Source of the DNA: Siderastrea siderea
Lineage: Eukaryota > Cnidaria > Anthozoa > Scleractinia > Rhizangiidae
Assembly: GCA_964030785.1 (NCBI GenBank)
Contig: OZ034968.1
Location: 32,362,186-32,426,185 of the forward strand
Length of the DNA: 64,000 nucleotides
Direction of reading: 5' to 3'
The translations under genes were made by a program, and so were the position numbers. Of the stretch, positions 1 to 11,702 are shown one piece after another. Under the pieces are notes generated by a model. It worked only from the letters and a program-made list of their open reading frames with translations, ran no database searches and was not told the origin of the DNA. Each line of letters starts with the position of its first letter. Position 1 is the first letter of the stretch.

Positions 1-3000
1 ATCACAGCCAGTCCAGTGTTCTCGCATTACGTGGAGACCATTCAAGGGATTGAAACCATTCGCGCATACAAAAAGGAGACGGAATTCTACAGACAGCTAT
101 GCAGGTTTGCTGAGGACTTATAACACAGTTTTTGATTATTAAGAGCTACAGTGTAGCACGAAATTTTTGCGGGAATTTAATTTTTCGGATGGACGATTTT
201 TGCTAAATTTTGCCACTGGGAAAGACTGTTTTTTTTTTCTTTCTTGCTGGGGATTAAATGATTTTTTGCGATTTCCAACGTTCAACTGGAATGTCAACAT
301 TTTCGTTTTTTATATGAGTACATGCAATCTAAATACAAGTGAAACCATATGCAGGTGTACAACACGGTAAGAGTTAATCAATCGAGTACCTTCAGACGAT
401 TCTTTTCTGAAAAGCCTTTAGCTAAATACTTGTAAAGTACCAAATGCAATTTCGTTTTATTTTTTTAATGTTTTGTTTCTAATTTTTTTTTTTGTTTTTC
501 AACGAAAGAGACGTTTTATAAGTAAAAAGGTACCAACACGATTTTACATTACATGTAAAAGCAATTTTTTTATATAATTTCGAAAGTGGAATAAGATTTT
601 TGGGAGAAAATTTTTGCGGGAACTATTTTTTGCGGATCGTGACAAAAACCCTCAAAAATCTCAAAAATCAGAACCCCCCAAAATTTTTTGCGACACAGTA
701 GTTTTCCCTAGCGACCTAAGAATAAAAATTAACATAAGTTGGGTCAGCTAACGACAAAACACAACATGGGCATTAGTAGATCCAAGTTTTTGCTTTCTAC
801 TGTTGTTCTCACCCTTACATCATTCATGATGACACCTGAAATAAATGCCACTTTCATTCTTCCTTTTCCTTCCACGCAAATTCCTCTCGCCTCTTCGAAG
901 TCGCACCCCAAATAACTTTCACAAGCCTGCTAAGCAGGCTACTCCTAAGCAGGCCACTCAGCCCACTTAGGGTACGGCTTGAGCCTAATTTGCATAAAAC
1001 CTGTAAAAAAAAATTCATATCTTTGTAGAAATTGCCGAAAAACTATCGAACTGTTTAAAACTCCTAGACCTTAAGTCAGATTTGTGCGTACGTCCACGTT
1101 ACGTGACCAGTAAATAAAATAGATAAATTTAATGTAATTTTACCAGGGTGACCTTATCAGCATAAAAGTGCCGTTATCAATAAGGGCCCTGGAAAATTAA
1201 ACAAAAGACTATCCCGTTCATAAGTCGGTAAAGCATGACTTTCATATTGAAAGTCAGCGAAGTATGATCGTCCGGGTGAGTGTAGTCCTGAGAAGGACTG
1301 TTTGTGGTAATGATATTGACTGACGTTTCGAAGTTATGCAGTTATTGCATTCGGTACGATCTGTTCTCTCTCTTCCCATGACTTGTTTCTAATAAAAAAA
1401 GAAAAAATATTTACATTTTTACAGAATCAATCTGATTTTATAAATCGTTCTTGTTTAGGCACCAAGATCACAACTCTAGAGAGTGGTTGATATTTAACGC
1501 GACTCAAGTGTGGTTTGGCCTCCGGGTTGATCTGATACTGGCTTTCTTCTCTGTTATCGTTATATTCACCTCAATATTACTACATAACAGTACAGGTAAG
1601 CTGACAGTCACACGTTTCAATTCCAACACAAAGGACATCGCATTTGTATGTACCCGAAACACCCTTCATTTTTTGGTGTTTACGATAGCTCTTAAGAAGA
1701 CCGAAGCACACAGAAACAGGACTTACATGTCATCATGGATGAAAGATTGCAATTCAAAGCTGACCGTGTTGCCATGGCAATATGCTTTGGATATCCGCAG
1801 GTTTATTATATTGTCATAAAACATTTGAGACTCTCGAAAAGCGTAGAAGACCGTAGAAGGCACTCACCTCCGACTCGTGTTCATCTAGAGTTTTCAAAAC
1901 AGTGTCCATCTTGTCTTACGGTATAAACATCGGTACATCACCTACGAACTCATAATCAGTCAATTTGTGAAAAGTCCCTGCGTTTTGGAAGAAGCTCTCA
2001 AATTAAATCGCATGATTTCATGTCGCAAATTATTACTTTTTTGTTACTATCTATGAGTACATATTAAAAAACTAACAATACGTCAAACTAAACAATAATA
2101 ACGAGTTTAATCGTTGTATAATTTTCCAGGTTCAACGGGCCTTTCAATAACATACGCCATTCAGCTGGTTTCCAAATCTCTCCTCGCACTGATAGCATTT
2201 TCAAGAATGGAAAACTGGATGACGTCAACGCAGCGTGTGCTGAACTATACCGAATTGGAACCAGAACCTGGGTACGATTTGGCTAATAACGCACCAACAG
2301 ACTGGAAGAAGACGGGAAGACTGCAGTTTCAGGATGTCTCTCTCTGTTACTACCCTGGAGGACCTAAAGCGCTTGAGGGTGTGTCTTGCATAATAGAGTC
2401 GGGTGAGAAAGTTGGCATCGTTGGACGAACCGGGGCGGGCAAATCCTCGCTCGTGGCTTCACTATTCAGAATGCCAGAACACGATGGTAAGATATTCCTA
2501 GGAGAAGTTTGCCTTAGTGAACTAAACCTTCAGGAGGCAAGACAAGCTTTGACTGCAATCCCACAAGATCCCACATTTTTCACCGGAACACTTCGCAGCA
2601 ATCTAGATCCGTTTCAAGAATATGACGACCAAGAGATCTGGGCCGCGCTTGAGAAAGCTCATATTAAATCCCTCCTTGAGAAGACTCCTAAGAAACTACA
2701 GTCTTACGTGACCGAGCGTGGAAGCAACTTTAGTGTTGGGGAGCGACAGTTGCTGTGCCTGGCTAGAGCCATGCTGCAGAAGAAGAAAGTGATCGTTTTT
2801 GATGAGGCCACAGCGAACGTTGATTATAACACCGAGAGACTGTTGCACGACACCATCAAGGATCAGCTCAAGGATTGCACCGTGTTGACCATCGCCCATC
2901 GTATGACCAATGTCATGCACTATGATAAAGTGCTTGTTCTAGACAAGGGTCGCTTAGTAGAGTTCGACAAACCGGGTATATTGATTAATCAAAAAGACAG

Positions 3001-3037
3001 TATCTTTGAACAACTGGTTTCGTCAGCCAAAAAGTAA
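1..3037 (+). CDS. ABCC/MRP-type ABC transporter, C-terminal exons (5' partial)
   Basis: Three exons join in frame: 1-104 (donor CAG|gt), 1459-1595 (acceptor ttag, donor ACAG|gtaag) and 2130-3037 (acceptor ccag, stop TAA). Exons 1 and 2 encode the end of the second membrane domain, including the MRP-like loop SPVFSHYVETIQG and a hydrophobic helix. Exon 3 encodes the whole second nucleotide-binding domain: Walker A GRTGAGKSS, signature FSVGERQLL, Walker B VIVFDEATANVD and H-loop AHR. The family exports organic anions, conjugates and cyclic nucleotides across membranes using ATP. The compact form and FSVGERQ signature point to the ABCC4-like subgroup, which is an inference. The gene starts upstream of the window. 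All key ATPase residues are present, so it is probably functional. Confidence 0.92.
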
Positions 3038-4960
3038 CCAGCAACGAAAGTTCTTACTCGCTCGTAACCAGAGGAATTTATTTACTAAGACGTTTTTAAA
3101 TCTTACTATGTATTCTGGATGAAGTTGTCTAAGCTTAGCTGGTCGCTTGCCGTAAGTAGCTATGGCACTTCTTAGTCCCTAGAATTCTATAAAGAAGGCC
3201 ATAGCAAATAGCAGATGGAGCGACCTGGTCTTTCACATCGGCTGTTGATCGAGCCGATATTGCCATTTAATCTCCAAGACATATTGTATATTTGAATTTC
3301 ACGAAATCAGCTTTTTTCAGGGTTTTCAGAGATAATATTTTGAAATGAATACAATAAAAACTTTTCCAAGATACTTTACACATTTCAATGTCACAAATTC
3401 AGGGTTTTTTCAGGTTTTACTGGGGCCGTGTTTTTTTGTATGAGCACAGCAAAAACATCTCCAAGGTATTTTGCATATTTACATGTCATGAAATCAGCTT
3501 CTTTTCCAGGGTTGCCTGAGGATCTGTTTTTTTTTTTTTTTAATGAATACATGGTAACAGAAGTCAGTGTGCTGTGGGACTCCATCATACGGTCATACCT
3601 TTTATAAGGCCTCCCGGCCTTGTTACCAGGGCTTCTTTTTTTTTAGTTCGGACAAATGCACAGTCATTTATGTAAGTAAATAACCCCTTATCTCCAGCCA
3701 AAGGCGTCATAGATTAACCCAGAGATACGGCAACTCAACGTGAACGGAAAAATCTTTGAAGGCTAAGCTGTGTAGAGAAATAAATAGTCGATATTTAGCA
3801 ATCACAAAAAAGTTTCAAATAAATTGTTCCACCCTTTTTATAGCGGAGGAATCACCTAAAACGTAGCAATCTTGTTTGTTATTCTCTTTTTATGAAAAAA
3901 GTTTTGCGAAATATACTTAATTTCGCCTTCATTTTCGTGCCACCATTATCACTTTGTTTTTTGATCATGGCTCGTTTTTGATCCGATTAACGGTGGGTTT
4001 CCACTGTACTTACTTTTATTTAATAACTCAATATTTTTATAATCAACGTTATTATAATCAACGTTATTTAGGAATTGAACAAGGACAAACTCAATCAGAG
4101 ATTGATTGGAGTCGAAACCGATAAATAGTCTCCTATGCTTTTTCCTTCCCTTTTAACATTTTTAAGTTCTTCGCGGAATTCTTCTTCGTTCTCGCTTTTT
4201 TGTATGAGTGTGTTCCGTTGCCTCTGTGCGGTCATAAACAGTGGCCATAAACTACCAATGGAAATTACAAATACTGGAACTACAGCACTCTGCACTGGTT
4301 CCTGTGAAATGATAGTGAGTTAGCTACTAAAAATTGTGCAGTTCAAGTTGTATATTAGCAAGAGAAGCAATTATAAACAGTTACAAATCAACGTTCAAAT
4401 TTTATAAGACACTCTGGCACAGTTTGTTTGCCAGCTTAACCTGTTTTTTCTTTTACATGGATAAGAAGTTTTTTTCAATTTTAGGCTAACACAGGTTTTT
4501 ATTAAGAATAATCCATGTCACTCAATGTTAGGCTACGGATGTTTTATTCACGATGTTCTTATACACGGGTTTTTACTGTACTAAAGATAAGAATTGTGTG
4601 GCACAGCGATGTCGGAAAGAACCTGCTGGACGTTTTGAGAAACGGGAGTTACGCCAAATTTGTAGATGTTGCCTTCAAGTGGTTGATGGTACAACAATTT
4701 TGTATGGCAATTCTCTTCCTTAGCCGCCCCCAACTGTACGTATTTTCTGAACGGAAACCGTTTGTCAAAATGGAGGGGCGAATTTGGGGTCCACCACTTC
4801 TCCCAAAAAGTATGCGGGCAAATCTGGCTGCTTCACTTGTTTCCAGCCAAAATGTCAGGCTGTGCTATATTTACTGTCAATCATTTATTCATCAGTTCAG
4901 CGTATTGCGCAGACGCAATGATGAGGTTCCGTGAATCCCTTCACTGGCGAAAAACGTCTG
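3038..4960. other. Intergenic region, no supported gene
   Basis: This is the 3' flank of the ABC transporter. At 3300-3560 three diverged copies of a roughly 90-base unit follow each other, built around cagggtttt and catttcaatgtca-like words: a decayed short tandem repeat. No coding region is supported. Confidence 0.5.
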
Positions 4961-4964
4961 ATTG

Positions 4965-5015
4965 GTCAACGCGTAACCACGTGATCGAGCTCTTAAATTC
5001 AAGATGGCCACCAAA
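4965..5015 (+). promoter_or_regulatory. Promoter-like cluster (CCAAT, CACGTG, YY1-type)
   Basis: A CCAAT-type box (attggtcaa), an E-box (ccacgtga) and the word AAGATGGCCACC lie within 50 bases. AAGATGGC at a start site is the classic YY1-type animal promoter signature. A GTAAGA donor follows at 5083, so a short non-coding first exon of about 5003-5082 could be spliced to the acceptor tttag at 5246. Inferred from motifs only. Confidence 0.4.
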
Positions 5016-5249
5016 GTTGTTGGAGGTCTTTCTTTCTTTCTTTCGGCAAGTGTTGACTGTTAGCTCGAGAAGAAACACAGAAGTAAGAGGAACGAGAACA
5101 GCGTAAGGGTTATAAGTCTTAGACGAGGTCGGTTGTGGATGGATAGGACGATTTGTTTTCGTGTTCACCACCTGTAACTTACGTTTTGAGAATCGTTTCG
5201 GCACTTGGCAACATCATTTGATCATCGCTCGTTTGATAGATTTTAGCAC

Positions 5250-5829
5250 ATGAGACATGGTTGTAATTGCAAGAAACTGGAACATTTTACTGTCCATAAT
5301 AAGAGATTTCTTAGAAAGCCTGCAGCAGTCAGGGAAACAGGTCTAGGAAAATGTAATGCCATTTTTAATCGGTGTGAACGTAAGTTAAAAAATAGCATGT
5401 TGTTAGGATCGAAGTGTTTTGTATTGCAGAATAATATCGTGCCTGACGTCAACCGTTACAAAATTTTTTAAGCGTTGTACCAGTTTTCAAATTATAGAGT
5501 ATCCTCCTTAGTAAAATAAGTGCATTACTTCGGTGTGGAGTTAGTACCTGCATTGTTTACCGCTAGAAAAAATATTAAGCTTATAAATGCATAAACAAAA
5601 TTTCACAAAGAAGTAATTAAATGTTTTAGATTCTCACACTCCAACAAAAGTTGTTTGTTCTCATTGTGATCTTGTTCTACTCAAGGGCAACCCTTTTCGG
5701 GATGGTCAAAAAACTTATATGCCTAAAGAAACAACACCATTCTACTTCGATTCTTATTGGTTGTTAGAAGGCAAATTAAATATTCAGCATTTTGCACTAA
5801 CTAGTAACTGCAACTACTTGATTCAGTGA
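5250..5829 (+). CDS. Possible two-exon gene, cysteine-rich protein of unknown family
   Basis: Exon A 5250-5379 ends C|gtaagt; exon B 5630-5829 begins after atgttttag. Phases fit (130 + 200 nt), giving a 109-aa protein. An acceptor (gattttag) just before the ATG and a promoter-like cluster at about 4.97 kb would supply a non-coding first exon. The product starts MRHGCNCKKLEHF and holds Cys pairs (CNC, then CSHC), so a small metal-binding protein is conceivable. I do not recognise the family. The support is the consistent splice signals and open phase. It could be chance, since each exon is short. Confidence 0.3.
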
Positions 5830-8260
5830 AAATTAGTTATAGATAACTAAAAACTACAGGCCACCAAGGCCTTACCAAGAATTGTGAACATCAATTTGGA
5901 GTTGTCTTCAGTAGTAGATAGCACAGAGTCCCAAAGAGCTTTGAGCATAATAAAAATGATTTGAATTATTCAATTATTTAGATTTTTGAAGGGATGTGAT
6001 AAATGTCCAACTGTTTTGTTGCTGACCTACAGTAATTACACTGACCTAAAGGCTCATGCAATGGTTAAGACTGTTTAACAGAAAAGTCTCGCTTGCAGAG
6101 TGTGGTATAAATTCTGAACTGTATTACTAGCCATATAATAACAGGTCCAAATAATTCAGCTGTAGAGTAAGCTGGTCTATTATTTCACCTAGTGAGTTTA
6201 AAACTGAACAATCACACCGAAACAGCTGACATTACATATATTTCAATAAACAATCTTGGGTGCATTGAAAAACATTTAATTGAGCAAAATCCTAAAAGAA
6301 GTAAATGAGTTCCAATCATGATTTGATTCCATTAGAAGTGTCTTCACTATAGAACTAAAGTTTGCAAACTTTTTATTAAATACACTTGTTGGTATGTAGG
6401 TGAACACCCCAACAACAGCTTGCCAGCATCAAGACCCCATTATAATTAACTTATATCTGAATTACAGTGGTCTTGACAATCTTGCACTAAAGGAGTAACC
6501 CCCTCCCCCTATAACAACAACAACAACAACAACAACAACAGCAACAAAAAGGTGAGAAGATACAAAATATGAAGTGCTGCTGCAAAGAGCATGTTTATTT
6601 GCATTCTCTCCACAATATAATGTCCTTTTACACATGTACATTCATCACCATGCAACATGAATAATGTCCTGTTGCCAATGCGTGTTTCCATTTTTTTTAC
6701 TCAGTCTTTCATGAAAACTTTTTCATCTTGGTCTGAAAAAAAAAACAAGCATATGATACAAATGTTGACATTAAATCAGTTTTGAAATTAATCAACAAGC
6801 ACCTCTTGGATCCAACCTTTGTACAAATGACAACGCTTGAAAACAAAGGCAAGTAAGCATTTTTTTTATTCTGATTATCAAAGGAGGGTGTAAGGTGGTA
6901 AGATCTGAAACCTGTTACATTTTGAAAGCATTTAGTACCACTATCATTTTGGACAAGGATTATGTTAGCACTAAAAAAAAAAGTTGATGATCCTGGGCTA
7001 AAAAGTGCACATTTAACAGAAACTACCCTGCACCCACCATTTCTGGGGCAAAGACAACATCTAAAGGTAAAGCAGGGGTTACGAAAATTATTTTTACGAA
7101 AATTTAAATCAAGTTTGATTCCCAATGTGCCTGTGTCTATGACAAGCATCATTTTCCTAGTATTAGTGAGCTCCCATGGCTGCCAATTTTGGGCCAATAA
7201 TATTGCAATTTTTGTCCACGACTATAATAACTGTAAGAACATTATATTTTTATGTACTAAAAACAGATCAGAGTTAGCAATTGCATATCCAGATGAGCTT
7301 ACAGGGGAGGTGCCTGAGGCAAAAAAGGGATGGGGGTACAAAAATGTTTCAGAATGAAAATAAATATATTTCCTCGGGGTACACTACAGCAACAGATAAA
7401 GAATTGACTGACAACTAAAAACAAAACCAAAAAAAAATTTAAATATAAAACTAGAAATACCCCAAAAGGCTCTTGCTCATCAAGCAATGTTTATTACAAA
7501 GAGTGAAAATCTACTAGCTAAAAATGTGTAATTTTCAAAAATTTACACTTAAATGCTTAAATGTTTCCATCTGGTTCTTGCTCGTCATATAAACAACAAA
7601 CATCTTTATAACAGAGAGTGAAAAACCTTAAGACACTTCAAAATAATCCACACGTTGAAAATTTATTGTCAACCTACACATTTTTTATCAGCATGAAAGG
7701 ATACAAAAAGCGATTGTGGAAATTACAAAAGGCAAATAAAATATTGTAACTCTGCAAACCATGCTGACAGAAAGTCATGCATAGGCTTAATCTACATAAA
7801 CGAGTAAAGAAAATAAGCTTACATCTCGTAGTCATAACTTGTATTAAAATACCGGAATAAGATAACATCTGAACAACATCCAGGATATTCGACATGGTAC
7901 GAATTACTCACCCAAAACAGTCTACACGTATCAGGAAATTATCACTTCCCTGCCACCTGGTCCAAGCCAAGTCATACATCTACTGAAAGCCCAGAAATCG
8001 ACTTTTTACCCTTTTATAATTTCTTTTTGGACCGGGTGGCATGAAACTTACACCAAGCAAAAACGTTCAAATCACTGACCTTTTCTGTGCCATTTTTCCT
8101 CGCGAGGCAGCATCTTCCGACCTCGACTGCAGAAAAATAAACCGACTGGCAGCATTTGTTGAACTGTCCCAGGATGCTAAATTGCCTACAGAATATGATC
8201 CACTTAATAACGAGGACAAATCTAGTTTCGATTTCTCGCAGACGTGAAAAAAAAGCCATC
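5830..8260. other. Intergenic region with an (AAC)n microsatellite
   Basis: Contains an (AAC)n run at about 6513-6546. Open frames exist (for example 6709-7197 on the minus strand) but show no recognisable domain. On the minus strand a few splice-like sites are visible (acceptor ttttcag near 6734, donors near 7825 and 7908). They do not assemble into a convincing protein. Confidence 0.4.
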
Positions 8261-8400
8261 TGGCTATCGCCATAACACGGCAGCCATCACTCCTTCTTCT
8301 AATTCTTTTCTCGCGGGCATTTTCGCTTCTGAACCAATTACATCGCTGGAAACCTAGCACGTGATTTTTTGCGCAGCGCATGCGTACTACATTTTTCGCC
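8261..8400 (-). promoter_or_regulatory. Promoter-like region, minus-strand orientation
   Basis: Holds a CCAAT box (ccaatt), a CACGTG E-box (tagcacgtgat) and an NRF-1-like gcgcatgcg, a typical housekeeping promoter set. Leftward, a short frame ends ATGGCACAGAAAAG before a GTCAGT donor, but no following exon keeps a long frame. The block at 4.90-4.96 kb contains a related inverted sequence (ggcgaaaaa, tgcgcagacgca), so part of it may be an old duplication. Confidence 0.3.
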
Positions 8401-8880
8401 AGTGAAGTGAATCCCTCGCCACCTGTGTTCCTTGCCATGATATATTTACCAAAGTAAAACAACTGCAGGCAGTTAATTATAATATATCACTTGTCGAGGT
8501 TGAGACTATTTTTCGCACATGATAGGTTTGAAATGATTGTATTTTATCTTTTTAGAGTTAAATATGTTAAAATACTACTAGTAATAAACAACTGTTATTT
8601 TGTTCTACTGTATCCATGATTTCTTTTTTCTAAGTATTTTAGAGGGTGAAGAATTGAGGCTAACAACGAATGGATGAAACTTCACTACATGTATTAGATT
8701 TGCATGTCGGTTCAAGTAGCTCATCCTTATGTGTGTCAAAGCGTGTACTGTTCTAGTGCAAAACCTTCGATGTGAAAAAGATTCTTATTTGTAAGTGAGA
8801 AAAAAACCTACTTCTTGTCCAAATGTTTGAAAGAGGTCTGAGGTCTGGTTGAATTCGAATTCCAGAGATTTTGAGAAAGA

Positions 8881-9050
8881 TATGATATTTTGTATGTCAC
8901 GAGCGTAGAACGAAAAAAAACTGAGTCCTCAACGGGAATCGAACCCATGACCGGTGTATGACCATGTATGGAAGGACATAGGGTCGATTCCCGTCGGGGA
9001 ACTCACATTTTTTCTTTGTCCCACGCTCGTGACATATAGAATATCACATC
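8881..9050. repeat. tRNA-related fold-back element
   Basis: The arms 8881-8946 and 8980-9050 are inverted copies of each other, with a roughly 30-base loop. The left arm carries gggaatcgaaccc, whose reverse complement matches a Pol III B box/T-arm (GGTTCGANTCC). The right arm carries the matching gggtcgattcccg. So two tRNA-like 3' halves face each other inside the fold-back. Most simply, this is an inverted dimer of a tRNA-derived short element. Confidence 0.6.
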
Positions 9051-10086
9051 CTTCTTATTTCTTCTCCGAGCTTAGAATTCACCATCTTTCAATATTATTA
9101 TTGTTTATATTTACAAAACGGGTTTTGTTTAGTTTGGAATGACTTTCAACTAATAAGACTAACTCACTAGACTACACAAATTTATCTTTTGAGGTGTCGA
9201 ATTGGATGAACAACTTAAGTTAACCTTTTAAAATCTATAGAGAACCTTGAAAGAGCACTATCTAGTATTCTAACTTAAACCAACTCCGCTTCAGCTAGTC
9301 GAAGCCTTATATGCTATATATCTCGCTAGCTCACGTCAGAACGTACGAGATATTGGCGTGTTTGGTTGAGAGTGCTAGTCGGTCATGCACGAGATACATC
9401 TCAACCGAATAACAATCACTTGATAATTCCTAGTTGATAATGACAATACCGTAATAGCAGAGGAATGCCTAGAAAGGCTTAGGATGTGTCTTGAGCCATA
9501 TCACTGACATAATAAGCCGAACAATGCCTTGTTCCCTATTTGTAACACGCCTCCAGGAAATCGTGTATGTGTATACAACATAATTAGAGTTAACTCTTGA
9601 GTCTTTTTTTTTTCGCGATAAAATAGGATTTTTCCGGGTTTTCTCACCCGAAACACTTTGTATGATTCATTTGAAGAAATTGAAATCGCCAGACACAAGT
9701 CGGTTTGCATAGTATGTCGACCAGGTTTTCTGCAGGCGTGTTATAGAAAGAAAAATGGGCATAATGAATGGCATGTCCAGCGAAGCGTCATGTCCAAGGT
9801 TTTGTGGAGAACTACTTGGGTAAATTTCGTGGTGGATTTTCGCCAATAACACAATAAAGTTGTGGCAATGTTCGATCGAATATTAAATCTCTCAACTTCA
9901 AAACCACACTAATTCGTTTTCGAACAATTTATCATTGCCCGACTTCGCCGTTTTAGTTACAGTTGCAAAAATCTGATGGACAAGGAAACATTTATTTGAT
10001 ATTAAGGAGACAAAGTAATTAAATAATAATTAACTATTGTTTTCACTCATTTCTATTCAAACCGTGATGAAACAGTCACTTTGCCT

Positions 10087-10118
10087 TAATAATGATGGTA
10101 GTACCATCGAAACGTCGG
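10087..10118 (+). ncRNA. Degenerate hammerhead-ribozyme-like core
   Basis: The sequence aatgatggtagtaccatcg-aaacg fits a hammerhead core: a near-CTGATGA box (two substitutions), stem II TGGT/ACCA, then GAAAC. Penelope-like retroelements are known to carry hammerheads in their terminal repeats. The substituted first box suggests a dead copy. Confidence 0.3.
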
Positions 10119-10292
10119 ACAGGATTAGCTTTAATTTTCCTACTGAAGTTTTTCAGCAAACTTCTTATTATAGGACAAAATAATTGCCTCTTTTTGTCTA
10201 ATCTATCTGCATTCGCTGACACGTCTACGTCAACTTACCTGCAGTATCATTTAGCAATTAATGCTGAGGCGAAAATAACGCTAGTATCACAT

Positions 10293-10419
10293 TAGTACCC
10301 AGGCGTTCTCTTCTCGCTCACACGACTTGGTGCGAAATTTCGTGACGTCACCGAATGGACATCACGACATTTCGCACCAAGTCGAGTCGAGCGAGCGGGA
10401 GGAGAAAGCCTGGGTACTA
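10293..10419. repeat. MITE-like fold-back, 127 bp
   Basis: Near-perfect palindrome. The left arm starts tagtacccaggc and includes acttggtgcgaaattt; the right arm ends gcctgggtacta and includes aaatttcgcaccaagt in reverse orientation. No coding capacity. Ends read TAGTACCC/GGGTACTA. Confidence 0.7.
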
Positions 10420-10720
10420 GGCTGCGCCAGTATGAGATCAACCCTGTAGCCAAACCACACTTGGGTGGTGTTAAATACCAACCACTCTCTTGTGCTGTGA
10501 TCTAGATGCCTAAAAGCAAAACTGTGACAGTCAGAACAGAATGAATTACTTACTGACCATAAAACGCCGAATGCTAACTAAGTGAAGCTAGTTACCTGGG
10601 CCTGCGATTTGTGTCCGTGAGATTACAATGTTATAGCCAAGCAATGAGGATTCCCGTAAATCATTTTTGTCCTACGGTTTGGATTTGGTTGCTTTCAAAC
10701 GGCCAGTTTTATAATATAAT

Positions 10721-11010
10721 ACAATACAATAATATTTCTATAGCGCTTATCCGTTTAAGTGCTAAGCGCTTTACAATGCTTAAAAAATAATAATAATAAT
10801 AAAATAAAATAAAAATTACATTGTACATTGCCACAAAGCATAAGCTTGTTTAAAAAGGAAGGTTTTTAACTTAGATTTAAAAATACTTAAATCTAAGTTA
10901 AAACCTTCCCTTTTTATTTTAAATTTTTATTTTATTATTATTATTTTTTAAGCATTGTAAAGCGCTTAGCACTTAGACCGATAAGCGCTATAGAAATATT
11001 ATTGTACTGT
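10721..11010. repeat. MITE-like fold-back, about 290 bp
   Basis: Long inverted repeat with arms running from acaatacaataatatttcta inward to (AAT)n-rich tracts. The shared block is tatagcgcttatc...gctaagcgctttacaatgctt, and the centre is an inner inverted word aaggtttttaacttaga. It would form an almost complete hairpin. Non-autonomous element. Confidence 0.7.
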
Positions 11011-11569
11011 AGTTTTAGAAGTCTTTTTAACAAGAGAAACAGGAATCTTAGTTGAATTTTAGTAACGAGTAAACGACTTTCGAATAACCGGGTCCTGGAG
11101 GTTAGAGAGCTCACAAATTTAGGCCCTCGAGACAACTTCCTTACAAAAATTGTGCAGTAGGTTTACAATTTGTCTCACCATTAAGGCTTGTTGCCATATA
11201 TATAATGAATCAATGATTTCCAAGTCTACAGCCCTCATCCTCTTTCCTTGCCCTCTTCCCTTCCTTCTTTCCTTCCTTACTTCCTCCTAGTGCATACCTG
11301 CAGGGCTACAGAGTCATAGTCCTTCTCCATCTTGAATTAAGCCGTAACCAGCGCTCCACAAACTTCCCACTGGTTATTGCTTTTTATTATTCCACTGCTG
11401 CGTCATTTTACCATATAAGGTCAAGAGAACGCGCAAAATATGCCACGGTATTACACAGTAAAATTATGTATTGCACTGCAAAATCCAGGTTTCAAAGGTT
11501 TTCTGGCCGAAAGTCTGGAAAAAAACAAATTTTGACGTGATTTTTTCAAGTGGAATAATAAATCTCTAA

Positions 11570-11702
11570 TTCGATGGTTTAACATATAATACGCGTGGAC
11601 ATTTTGCTCATTCCTCGTATTTTATCCTCGCCCCTTCGGGGCTCGGAAAAATACTACGCAACTCGCAAAATATCCGCACGTATTATATGTCAAACCATCG
11701 AA
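11570..11702. repeat. MITE-like fold-back, 133 bp
   Basis: Arms ttcgatggtttaacatataa... and ...atatgtcaaaccatcgaa are inverted. The centre contains the short GC hairpin gccccttcggggc. No coding capacity. Confidence 0.65.

Noticed and set aside
6709..7197. 162-codon minus-strand open frame
   Set aside because: No recognisable domain and low-complexity AT-rich surroundings. A splice-like site at its start does not link to a convincing exon.
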